Below the pieces are notes generated by a model. It ran no database searches, was not told the origin of the DNA, and saw only the letters and a program-made list of their open reading frames with translations. Below are positions 7,679 through 15,546 of a stretch of 64,000 bases of DNA, one piece after another (the stretch's first letter is position 1; the number at the start of each line of letters is the position of its first letter). Location of the stretch: contig CAYVQC010000002.1 in NCBI GenBank assembly GCA_964453995.1, forward strand, positions 1-64,000. The letters are read 5' to 3'. Position numbers and translations under genes: made by a program. The DNA is from SKVR01 sp964453995. GTDB lineage: Bacteria; Bacteroidota; Bacteroidia; Bacteroidales; UBA7960.

Positions 7679-9409
7679 TTACGGGGTTTTCCATGCAACA
7701 GTCACTCCCCCTGCCTGGTATTGGTTGTCATTCTCCCCGATCTCTACTCCCTTAGGTATTTCTACCACCAGTCGCGCGCTTCTGCCGGGAATGCTTACCT
7801 GGGTATTGCCTTCCACATTCTCCGCCAAAATGGTTTTGCTGATCACATCGTACAGGTAAACGGCATTGCCTTCATAGGTGTAGATAATCTCTTTCTCTTC
7901 CTCCCACGGATTGTAGATCAAATAGGTGGGATATGCCTCGTTGCGGTAGAAATCGGTAGCAAGGGTATTCAACCTTAATACTTTCTCCACATTAGTGGTT
8001 TGGATGATGGAGCCAAATATTCCCACATGGGCCGAACCGTAAAGGCTGAACTGGGAAACATCGGGATTTCCCTCCACCCACCGGGGGCCATCTCCCACTG
8101 CTACCGGACTTACGCCTTCAAATTCAGGCCTTTCAAAAAGATCTTCCCTGATCAGCCCTTCGTAGGCGATCACATTGCGGGTAAGATTTTTATATTGCGG
8201 CAGCGATTGCATGGTGTCGGGGATCTCACTGGGATAAAACAACCTTGCTGCATTGGCAGCATTGAGCATCCATTTGCCAATGGTTTCTGCATATCGCGGA
8301 TCGTAGCGTACCATGGGCACCAACGGCCAGGCCATATCGAAAGTATTCATCAGGAAAGCAAAACCACCATTGTGCGACCAGCTTCCCTGTAATCCATGTA
8401 CATCATAATTGCCCCATTGCTCATTGATGATACCCCAGCCATATCTGCCATCTTCTGCGCTGGTGCCATTGAAAGTCCAGTCGAGTACAGGATGGAAATT
8501 GTAATCTGTACCATGTTCGGCATTGAGGCGTGCAGCTACCAAAGCGGCGAAAGGCATAAGCACTTCATAAAAACGGCCTTCCTCCTGCGACAATAATGCT
8601 TCAAGAGCAGATTTTGCACCCTGCAGATACCGCTCGTCGCCAAACTTGTGGTAGGCAGCAAGCAACACCCAGGCATGGCCGGCAGCAGCATCTTCCTGGA
8701 ACGGGATATGGCTTCTGCGCCCTTCCATGGCGGCATAATCAAAAAAGGAATAATGGTAATTGCCGTCCAGAACCGAATCAGCCTTGAAGAACTGTTCGGC
8801 CACTATCCTCTGGATACTGTCGGTGCGTGCCACATCGGGAAACAGGTCCGCTACAGCATAATACAATACGTTGGGAAATACATCGTACCACCAGTCGCGG
8901 CCATACCCACCTCCAAGGTTTCCTACCCTGGCCGAAGTATTATTCATGACAATGTTCCAACCGTTATCGCTGTTAAAATAGTTTTGGGCCATCTTTACAT
9001 AGTTGTAACCGTCCTGGCTGGTTTTATCGATACCTACCAGACCTGCGCTCATCAATGCTCCCAGGCTGTTGATGGCCTCGTGGAATTCACCGTTGTGTAC
9101 AGCGGGTCCCTGGCGTACATCTCCAATAGCTGTGAACAATCCGAAGGTTTGCTGCGAAAAATTGCGCCCTGCATCGTCCAGCCAGATAAAAGGCAGGTAA
9201 TCGCCCGAAAGGGAATGGTCAAAAACATACTTGTCAAAATTTACGGCTACCTCTTTCCAGTTTAGCATTTTGTAAGGCTGAGGCTGAAAAGGCATTGATT
9301 CAACCCTCTCAATGGAAACCTGGCTGATGGCTGGTTCCTGCTCCTGGCAGGAATAAAACATTAGCAAAAATGCAACCACTGACAAAGGATAGATTCTCTT
9401 GTATTTCAT
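7679..9409 (-). CDS. PUL lipoprotein of an unassigned family, paralogue of the T9SS protein
   Basis: 576 residues with a lipoprotein signal peptide (lipobox SC at 20-21, then QEQE). From residue about 38 to 525 it aligns with the secreted protein at 12194-15322. Shared blocks are MPFQPQPYKM, DWWYDVFPNV (172-181), GWGIINEQWGNYDVHGL (324-340), VPMVRYDPRY (364-373), LYGSAHVG (456-463) and YLYDVISK (518-525). The helix-rich, aromatic-rich pattern resembles alpha/alpha-toroid glycosidases and lyases, but I cannot place it in a named GH or PL family. Asp336 and His338 and the acidic residues at 239-240 are conserved or similar in both and could be functional. Its place between MFS and susC implies a role in glycan breakdown at the cell surface or in the periplasm. 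Confidence 0.7.
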   Translation of the reverse strand: MKYKRIYPLSVVAFLLMFYSCQEQEPAISQVSIERVESMPFQPQPYKMLNWKEVAVNFDKYVFDHSLSGDYLPFIWLDDAGRNFSQQTFGLFTAIGDVRQGPAVHNGEFHEAINSLGALMSAGLVGIDKTSQDGYNYVKMAQNYFNSDNGWNIVMNNTSARVGNLGGGYGRDWWYDVFPNVLYYAVADLFPDVARTDSIQRIVAEQFFKADSVLDGNYHYSFFDYAAMEGRRSHIPFQEDAAAGHAWVLLAAYHKFGDERYLQGAKSALEALLSQEEGRFYEVLMPFAALVAARLNAEHGTDYNFHPVLDWTFNGTSAEDGRYGWGIINEQWGNYDVHGLQGSWSHNGGFAFLMNTFDMAWPLVPMVRYDPRYAETIGKWMLNAANAARLFYPSEIPDTMQSLPQYKNLTRNVIAYEGLIREDLFERPEFEGVSPVAVGDGPRWVEGNPDVSQFSLYGSAHVGIFGSIIQTTNVEKVLRLNTLATDFYRNEAYPTYLIYNPWEEEKEIIYTYEGNAVYLYDVISKTILAENVEGNTQVSIPGRSARLVVEIPKGVEIGENDNQYQAGGVTVAWKTP

Positions 9410-9491
9410 AAGGATTTCGTTTTTTTTGTTGTGATACTTCTTTTTTTATCCGGCTTCATTGCCTCAAACATTCAGTTTGCACAGAGGCGTG

Positions 9492-9509
9492 GCCGCCAAA
9501 CGTGGCGGC
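9492..9509 (-). repeat. Intra-operon GC hairpin between MFS and lipoprotein genes
   Basis: GCCGCCA (9492-9498) and TGGCGGC (9503-9509) form a perfect 7-bp stem with a 4-nt loop. No T-run follows in the direction of transcription, so it is not a clear terminator. It could protect the 3' end of the upstream message or give unequal expression within the operon. Confidence 0.5.
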
Positions 9510-9526
9510 TTTCGCAAGAAGCAAGA

Positions 9527-10822
9527 TCAGGTTTCCAGTTTGGGAGCCTCAAGGTTCGGATTTTCCTGCTTCACTTCATCAATGGTACGGTTGGTATGCC
9601 TGATGACATTCTTTGCCAGGGGGATTGATGCCATCTGGATGAGGGCCACAATAATAAGTGAATAACGCAGGGCCACTTCCTCCGAAACATAAAATGCCAG
9701 GGCTATAAACAATACCAGTCCGAAGAACCTGCCGGCATACAAACCAAATTCATGATTGAAGATATAGGCGAATTCACTTCTGTTCTCTTTTACGGAAAGC
9801 ACATCAATAATGCGCATTTGAATGGGGAAATAGGCAATATCGTGTAAGGGCATAAAAAGGACCCTTCCCAGTACAAATATAATAACACCCAGGGCAGAAT
9901 AAAGAATTCCGTTGGCCAGTGAGCCAATGAGAAAAATTGTGATGCCGGTGGCAAAAATGTAGATCCGGTGTTTGGGTTTGGCCGTCCTGCCAAGGATATA
10001 AAGCATTATTGCCGCAATCAGCCCACTGATACTCTGAATGGTTCCCAGTGAGCCTTCATCACCCACCAGACGCATGATAAGAATGGCAGGGGCGGTAACC
10101 AGGTAGCCCTGGATCATCCCTTTAAGCCCGGCAAGCACCAGCATCTTATTCCATAATTTGTCATAGCGCCAGTAAAGGAATTTCTTTTGCTTTGGATTAC
10201 GGAATTTTTCCTGGTGAATTACCCAGCTAGCCAGGATGGTAAGGACAAACACGATCCCGGTAATCACCTGGTAGGCAGCAGTGATATTTCCGGCAAACCA
10301 GCCCATAGCGGTACTTCTTACCAAAAACCAACCTACTCCAAATGGAACAATGATGAAGGTTATGGTATAAAAGAAGGTTTCAACACCGTAATAATAGTTG
10401 CGGTTTTGATCGTTGGTGGTATCCAGTGCCAGAAAATCGCGGTTGGCCCAGAAAAACCCAAAACTTGCCCCCATTATAAATCCCGCTATGGCAACTCCGC
10501 CCATGGTAATCACATTGAGCGACATCATAAAGACCATGGAAATACCGCTGAGCAACATACCAAAACTGTAAAGCCTGGAAATATTCACCTTATGCAACAG
10601 AAACCCGTTGACCAGAAAGGTAAAGGGTATACCGGTATACACACACAGCTGGTACACCGCCACCATGGATGGATTGTTGGAGCTGCGCATGATATATGCC
10701 CCCACAAAAATATCAATGACCGGAAGCACAAATGCATAGATCATGTTTGTGATGAGTACCAGTCGCATGTCACGTGGCATCGACATGAAAAAACGAAATT
10801 CTGTGAGGAGTTTATTTTTCAT
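9527..10822 (-). CDS. MFS transporter of the PUL
   Basis: 431 residues with about 12 hydrophobic segments and the layout of a major facilitator superfamily carrier. No soluble domain is attached. MFS genes next to GH130 genes in Bacteroidota PULs usually import the di- or oligosaccharide released in the periplasm, so that the GH130 enzyme can act in the cytoplasm. That role is inferred here from context: the gene follows the GH130 gene by 100 nt and has no signal for another function. Direction of transport and substrate cannot be read from the sequence. Confidence 0.85.
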   Translation of the reverse strand: MKNKLLTEFRFFMSMPRDMRLVLITNMIYAFVLPVIDIFVGAYIMRSSNNPSMVAVYQLCVYTGIPFTFLVNGFLLHKVNISRLYSFGMLLSGISMVFMMSLNVITMGGVAIAGFIMGASFGFFWANRDFLALDTTNDQNRNYYYGVETFFYTITFIIVPFGVGWFLVRSTAMGWFAGNITAAYQVITGIVFVLTILASWVIHQEKFRNPKQKKFLYWRYDKLWNKMLVLAGLKGMIQGYLVTAPAILIMRLVGDEGSLGTIQSISGLIAAIMLYILGRTAKPKHRIYIFATGITIFLIGSLANGILYSALGVIIFVLGRVLFMPLHDIAYFPIQMRIIDVLSVKENRSEFAYIFNHEFGLYAGRFFGLVLFIALAFYVSEEVALRYSLIIVALIQMASIPLAKNVIRHTNRTIDEVKQENPNLEAPKLET

Positions 10823-10922
10823 AGATGTAAGGATAGTTTTCGCGTTTTAGTGTTTCCTGGGATTTTTCATTTCATCAACCCGACTCATTTCGTGGCCCGG
10901 GTTTTCTCATTTTTAGAGTGCA

Positions 10923-11966
10923 TTAGTGTAATGTATCCAAAATCTCTTTTATTGATAATTCCGCACCACAGATTACCTCATCGCTTGCCCCGTAGTACAT
11001 GGTAATTTTATCGCCTTCCACTAAATGTCCATTGGTAAACACTACGTTGCCAAAGAAGCCGGTTTGCTCATAATCCATAACGGGCTCCATGATTGGCTCT
11101 ATGCTTCGCGCCAGCACTTTGGCCGGATTTTCCTTATCCAGCAGCAATGCTCCCAGGCAATAGCGGTGCTCACCATTGGCACCATGGTAGATCTCCAGCC
11201 AACCCTGGTCGGTTTCTATGGGGGCTGCACCTGCGCCCACCCTGGCACTGTCCCACATAGACTTACGCGTAGTGGCTATGAGCTGATGATTGCCCCAGTG
11301 CAAAAGGTCTGGCGATTCGGCAAGCCAGATATAGTTGCCGCCAAGCTCAGGACTGCTGGGGCGATGCAGCGCATAGTATTTTCCGTTGATTTTGCGCTCA
11401 AAAATGGCGCAATCTTTATTGTGTGGCGGAAAGATCATCCCGCGGCGTTCAAAATGCTTCCAGTCTTTGGTAAACATATAACCAACACCCACGGCAACCT
11501 CCGACACTTTGGTATAAGTAAGATGATAGCCATCTTCCATTTGAGTTACACGGCAATCTTCAATGCCGAAAGCTTCCAGAGCTCCTTCTCCGGCTATAAA
11601 TGGATAACCGGCCTCTTCCCTGAAAGTGATCCCGTCATGGCTGCTGACCAACCTCAGGTGAGAAAGGGTGGTAAGGTAGTTCTTGCCTTTGAAGGAAATC
11701 ACCCTGGGATCAGAAGCATCAAGATCGGGGTTATCTTTCTCAAATGTAAGTATCTCTATTTCACCTTGATCATTAAACACAGGAACTTTTATTGTAGTTT
11801 CATCCTGTTGGGTGCGCTCAGCCACCCGGCACAAAAGCCAGGTTTTGTCGTCGAAACGAAACACCCCTGGATTCAACAGGCATTCTATTTTCATCCCTTC
11901 TACAGAGGGTTTTATAGCAGCAGGCCTGAGAATGGGGTTTTGGGGAAATCGTTTTGCCAGATCCAT
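10923..11966 (-). CDS. GH130 family glycoside phosphorylase or beta-mannosidase
   Basis: 347 residues from the ATG at 11966. The frame runs up to a TTG at 11999, but a promoter -7 element (12006-12013) would put the transcription start at about that TTG, so the ATG is preferred. Family landmarks are NPILRP near the start, GIEDCRV with Asp137 as the expected general acid, NKDCAIFERKINGKYYALHRP (184-203 region), MWDSARVGAGAAPI and YYGASDEVICGAELS. No signal peptide is present, so it is cytoplasmic. GH130 enzymes phosphorolyse or hydrolyse beta-mannosides. The Lys and Arg of the NKD and HRP segments are compatible with phosphate binding and favour a phosphorylase, but the subfamily cannot be fixed by eye. 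Confidence 0.9.
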   Translation of the reverse strand: MDLAKRFPQNPILRPAAIKPSVEGMKIECLLNPGVFRFDDKTWLLCRVAERTQQDETTIKVPVFNDQGEIEILTFEKDNPDLDASDPRVISFKGKNYLTTLSHLRLVSSHDGITFREEAGYPFIAGEGALEAFGIEDCRVTQMEDGYHLTYTKVSEVAVGVGYMFTKDWKHFERRGMIFPPHNKDCAIFERKINGKYYALHRPSSPELGGNYIWLAESPDLLHWGNHQLIATTRKSMWDSARVGAGAAPIETDQGWLEIYHGANGEHRYCLGALLLDKENPAKVLARSIEPIMEPVMDYEQTGFFGNVVFTNGHLVEGDKITMYYGASDEVICGAELSIKEILDTLH

Positions 11967-12005
11967 TTTTTTGTGTTTGGGTTTTGCTTGTGAATTCAAT
12001 CAACA

Positions 12006-12013
12006 CAAATGTA
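12006..12013 (-). promoter_or_regulatory. Bacteroidota -7 element upstream of GH130
   Basis: On the minus strand this reads TACATTTG, an exact match to TAnnTTTG. No TTG is found at the usual 19-21 nt upstream; the nearest TTTG is only 14 nt away. A good -7 with a missing -33 is what an activator-dependent promoter would look like, and the 21-bp direct repeats lie immediately upstream. Confidence 0.5.
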
Positions 12014-12100
12014 GCTGAGTCTTTCCGCAAACGTGTGCACTGGGTTTTCAAAATTGTACACAGGATTCTCAAAATGACAACCAACTGACAATCAGCTACA
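12010..12100. repeat. Spaced 9-bp inverted repeat in the GH130 leader region
   Basis: TGTAGCTGA (12010-12018) and TCAGCTACA (12092-12100) are perfect complements, separated by 73 nt that contain the direct repeats. It may be coincidental or may help loop the region. Confidence 0.4.
12036..12077 (-). promoter_or_regulatory. Contiguous 21-bp direct repeats, putative PUL activator site
   Basis: Two adjoining 21-bp units (12057-12077 and 12036-12056) match at 15 of 21 positions. On the coding strand both follow the pattern TTTTGARAAYCCWGTGYA. A 21-bp period is two helical turns, so the units face the same side of DNA, as for AraC-type regulators including the output domain of hybrid two-component systems that control many PULs. 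They lie just upstream of where the -33 element should be. No such regulator is encoded in the window. Confidence 0.55.
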
Positions 12101-12193
12101 ATTAAACAGAGAAGTTTTGTGCCGGAGAACATAGCATACTCTTTTGAGAAGGGAAGGAACTTTTCATTAGCTCCCCCCCTGTGTTCGTCTCTC

Positions 12194-15100
12194 CTAAGGG
12201 GTTATTATGATCAAGCCCGAAGCATCCCAGTTCTCTGTTCTGATCCCCAAAAGGTATATTCCGGTATCCATGAAGGCTGATGGTGAAATTTCCAGTTCCG
12301 AACCAGATTCTGTTTTTCCTGCATATACCCTGATTCCGCGCATATCATAAAATTCGAAGTACACACTACCGGTAAGCGGCATGCGGGCTTTTATCCGGAT
12401 AGTACCTTTGCTCAAACTCACCGGGTTGGGTATAACCTGCAAATCATCATTTTCCAGCACTGTAATATCTTCAGCAAATACACTGAGCTGATCTGCTACC
12501 TGCAATGGGGAAAGTGGAAAATCGAAAATGCTTACCATACTCATAGCACCCTTAAAATTAAAATTGTTGTTTCCGGGCAGGTTTTGCCCCATTACAGGCT
12601 GGTATGGTGAAATATTGATCAAACCGGTATGGGCAGCAAATGCATCCAGTTTGCCATCGATCCACAGCTCCATGTCGTTGCCGTTGTAAATGGCGGCAAC
12701 ATGATACCAGCTCCCGGGTTCAATGGTAGTTTCCGAATCAAGGTCTTTGATACCATCGGCAGTATTGATGGTAAAGCGAATGCGATTGCCGGTGATGGAG
12801 ATCTTGTAGCGGTGCTCCCAACTGCCATGAGATATGGGGTGCTGTTCATGAGGAGTAATTTCATCGGTCTTCAGAAACAGAGAAACCGACACAGCCTGCC
12901 GGAAATCAAACAATTCGCTTGCCGGCAATAGCACATTTGCACTGGTACCATCAAAGAAAGCAGCAAACCCTGGCCGATCTTCCATATCGGTTGTATAGGA
13001 AAGACCTCCACCGGCTGTTCCATGCAGTTGGTTACCGCTGAAATCCTGTACATTCCCCCTGAGAGGATACCACCCTACCTTGTTGCCATCAGCATAATCA
13101 GGAAAATTTCGCACCATGAGCAAAATACTGTCTTTGGCCCATAAGCCATCAGGATTAGACACCATGCAATGCACAAAATAGTCACCTTCCTGTGGCGGTG
13201 CGGTATAAACTATAGTGGCACCCTCGCCGGCAATGCTTCCGGCTGCTGCGCTCCAGCTATAGGTAAGGGTTTCATCATACACATCATAAGCCTCTGTTGT
13301 AATTTGGGATGTTTCTCCGGGCCTTACCTTTCGTGGCTCCGCCAGCATAGCCTCAATCACAGGATCGTAAGGAATTTTCTCCACTACCTCTACAACAACT
13401 GCCATGGAATCTGTCAATCCAAAAGTATTGGTCACTTTACATGCCACAGTATAAAAACCGGTTTGGGCGGGCGCCTCAAAAATAAACGTTTCTCCACCAT
13501 CTGCAGCAGACTCACTTGCATACCAGGAATAGGTAAGGGTTGATTGCTGCGGATCTGTTGCTGTGCAGAAAATCGTGGTACTCTCTCCTGTCACTACTAT
13601 TGTATCGGTGGCTGCCAGGGCTTTTATACGCGGGGGAAGGTTGCCCGGTGGCAGTCCGTTGCGGTAATCGATCACAATGTCATTGGCAAGCGTTTGGCGC
13701 CCCTGGTAGGTGATTTGTGCTGATTGTGGCAATACCACAGGCATCAGGGCTTTATTGGCTCCTATATTGAGGATTACCATTCCCTGCATGTTTTGCTGGA
13801 GAAGCTGTTTGCTTATTACATCATAGATCTTATACTCACCCTCTGGAAGGTAAAGATGGATGTTTTGTGCAGTGCTATGTGGGTTGTAATAGAGATAGGT
13901 AGGGAACGCCTCCCCTCTGAAGAAATCGGTTTTCAGAAGGTCCAGCTGAAGGATGCCTTCCACATTGGTAGTATCCAGCACTGCGGCCAGGTAGCCCACG
14001 TGCGATGAGCCGTAGAGCATGAGGTTGGTTTGTGCCCATCCGCCATCCATGGCATCGCCGGTCATGTAAGGGCTGTGGTCGTATTTCACCTCTCTAAGGG
14101 CCTCATAACCAATATATGATTGCGGATCCCAGGTTTGTGCCCAGTCTGCATTGTCTTGCATATGGGCCGGCAGGTATTTGGAATAAAACAGGCGGGAAGC
14201 GTTGGCAACGTTGAGAACCCATTTGGCTATGGCCTGCGCAAAACGGTGATCATAGCGAACCATGGGAACCAGTGCTGCTGCCTGCTGGTATCCATTCATC
14301 ATAAATGCATAATCGTTGCCGTTGTCATTGGCCTCGCCGATAAGGCCGTGGCAATCATAGCCTCCCCAGTTGCCACTGATGGCTCCCCAGCCGCGCAAAT
14401 TGCCCCGGTCAAAAGTCCAATTGATCATTTTTTCAATGTCGTAGTTTGTTCCCAGCTCTGCATTCATGCGTGCAGCAGTATATACCCCCCATGGCAGCTG
14501 CAATTCGTAAGAGGGATTATCCTGCCAGCCATCAAGGAACTCCATAGCCCATTCGGCCCCTACCAGGTAGTCCCTGTTACCGGAAGCCACCCAGGCATGA
14601 TAAAGGATCCAGGCAATGGCACCTGCGGCTTCCGGTTGCTTTACTCCCTGGTCCAATGGTTCCATCTCCGGCATGTTCCAGGCACGGTAGTTCATGTAGG
14701 GCACCGACCAGGGTGTTGCCGAGCCACCCATTTCTTTTACCGCTCTAAGCCATTGCCCGGCCACTATAGGCAATTGCTGCTGAAATACCTCCACCTCCGG
14801 GTAAAGACTCATCAATTGCATATAAAAGACATTGGGCATGGTCTCGTACCACCAGTCATAGCCCGAGCTGGTTGAGGGATGGTTGAGATAAATATTCTCT
14901 TCGGGGCGTTTGTTAAAATAATCGCGGATCATGAGTACCCAATTCTCATCAAACTGATCGGATTTATCGATTCCTGCCAGCGAAGCACCCACCACAGCTG
15001 GTATTACATTGATGGCTTCGCCTGAAGTGGGATGATTGGTTCCCACGGCAGTATGCAGACCAAAACTTTTCGTACCCGGATAATTAACAGCCGGATCACG

Positions 15101-15322
15101 AAAAAAAACAAAAGGTTGAAACTGCCCCTGGAGGGTTTCATCGAAAACCAGCGAATCATACCCTTGGGCAACCTGTTTCCAGTCTCGCATCTCATAAGGT
15201 TGTGGAAAATCGGGCATGGTAGCAATGCGTGGGATCTCAATCTGCTGAGCCGGCAAGCCTGTGGCCAAAAAAACCAGGGCCAGCTCCAGGAAAAGTCTTT
15301 TTAACAATCGGGGCTTTTTCAT
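12194..15322 (-). CDS. Secreted T9SS multidomain PUL protein: unassigned catalytic-like domain, two PKD/Ig-like, LamG, sorting domain
   Basis: 1042 residues from the ATG at 15322, chosen because it begins the signal peptide MKKPRLLKRLFLELALVFLA; the frame also opens 45 nt earlier. Residues about 30-540 align with the lipoprotein at 7679-9409 (YDWWYETMPNV, GWGAISGNWGGYDCHGL, PMVRYDHRFAQAIAKW, LYGSSHVG). Two PKD/Ig-like beta domains follow (about 565-648 and 655-737), then a LamG domain (about 745-945) that probably binds carbohydrate. The last 85 residues are a type A T9SS sorting domain (DLQVIPNP, YDMRGIRVYAG, GIYLLGI). It should therefore be secreted or surface-attached. Its paralogue in the same locus is a lipoprotein, so the pair may act one after the other on the same glycan. 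The enzyme class is unknown to me. Confidence 0.8.
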   Translation of the reverse strand: MKKPRLLKRLFLELALVFLATGLPAQQIEIPRIATMPDFPQPYEMRDWKQVAQGYDSLVFDETLQGQFQPFVFFRDPAVNYPGTKSFGLHTAVGTNHPTSGEAINVIPAVVGASLAGIDKSDQFDENWVLMIRDYFNKRPEENIYLNHPSTSSGYDWWYETMPNVFYMQLMSLYPEVEVFQQQLPIVAGQWLRAVKEMGGSATPWSVPYMNYRAWNMPEMEPLDQGVKQPEAAGAIAWILYHAWVASGNRDYLVGAEWAMEFLDGWQDNPSYELQLPWGVYTAARMNAELGTNYDIEKMINWTFDRGNLRGWGAISGNWGGYDCHGLIGEANDNGNDYAFMMNGYQQAAALVPMVRYDHRFAQAIAKWVLNVANASRLFYSKYLPAHMQDNADWAQTWDPQSYIGYEALREVKYDHSPYMTGDAMDGGWAQTNLMLYGSSHVGYLAAVLDTTNVEGILQLDLLKTDFFRGEAFPTYLYYNPHSTAQNIHLYLPEGEYKIYDVISKQLLQQNMQGMVILNIGANKALMPVVLPQSAQITYQGRQTLANDIVIDYRNGLPPGNLPPRIKALAATDTIVVTGESTTIFCTATDPQQSTLTYSWYASESAADGGETFIFEAPAQTGFYTVACKVTNTFGLTDSMAVVVEVVEKIPYDPVIEAMLAEPRKVRPGETSQITTEAYDVYDETLTYSWSAAAGSIAGEGATIVYTAPPQEGDYFVHCMVSNPDGLWAKDSILLMVRNFPDYADGNKVGWYPLRGNVQDFSGNQLHGTAGGGLSYTTDMEDRPGFAAFFDGTSANVLLPASELFDFRQAVSVSLFLKTDEITPHEQHPISHGSWEHRYKISITGNRIRFTINTADGIKDLDSETTIEPGSWYHVAAIYNGNDMELWIDGKLDAFAAHTGLINISPYQPVMGQNLPGNNNFNFKGAMSMVSIFDFPLSPLQVADQLSVFAEDITVLENDDLQVIPNPVSLSKGTIRIKARMPLTGSVYFEFYDMRGIRVYAGKTESGSELEISPSAFMDTGIYLLGIRTENWDASGLIIITP

Positions 15323-15362
15323 GATAGCAATTTTTTTTATGAGATGATAAAGATAGAAAACA

Positions 15363-15405
15363 GGCAATACAACAGTGTGTACTATATTCCCTGATGTGTA
15401 TTGCC
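15363..15405 (-). promoter_or_regulatory. Spaced 9-bp inverted repeat upstream of the T9SS PUL gene
   Basis: GGCAATACA (15363-15371) and TGTATTGCC (15397-15405) are perfect complements with a 25-nt gap, 41-83 nt upstream of the ATG. The position suits a regulator site for the PUL. The adjoining TCATTTTGA (coding strand, 15411-15419) also occurs in the direct repeat upstream of GH130. Confidence 0.4.
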
Positions 15406-15420
15406 CGTTATCAAAATGAA

Positions 15421-15510
15421 AAAAACTACCTCAATAGCCTGGTTGGTTGTACGAAGGTTTCCGTAAATACTCCGGGGAAACCAAAAAACCAGGTCATTGA
15501 GGTAGTTCTG
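15421..15510 (-). terminator. Branched intrinsic terminator after hppA
   Basis: Outer arms 15424-15444 and 15487-15507 match at 19 of 21 positions. Inside the loop a second perfect stem (15456-15462 with 15476-15482) forms. On the minus strand the outer stem is followed by seven T. It ends 40 nt past the hppA stop, so it is read as the hppA terminator, though the length and nested stem are more than a terminator needs. Confidence 0.75.
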
Positions 15511-15546
15511 AAAAGGGCAGCCCCTCTTAAATTGCTTTTTTCAGGT

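Noticed and set aside
6678..7859. 393-codon open frame on the plus strand
   Set aside because: It is antisense to susC and its composition (Gly, His, Ile rich, no domain) follows from the codons of the real gene.
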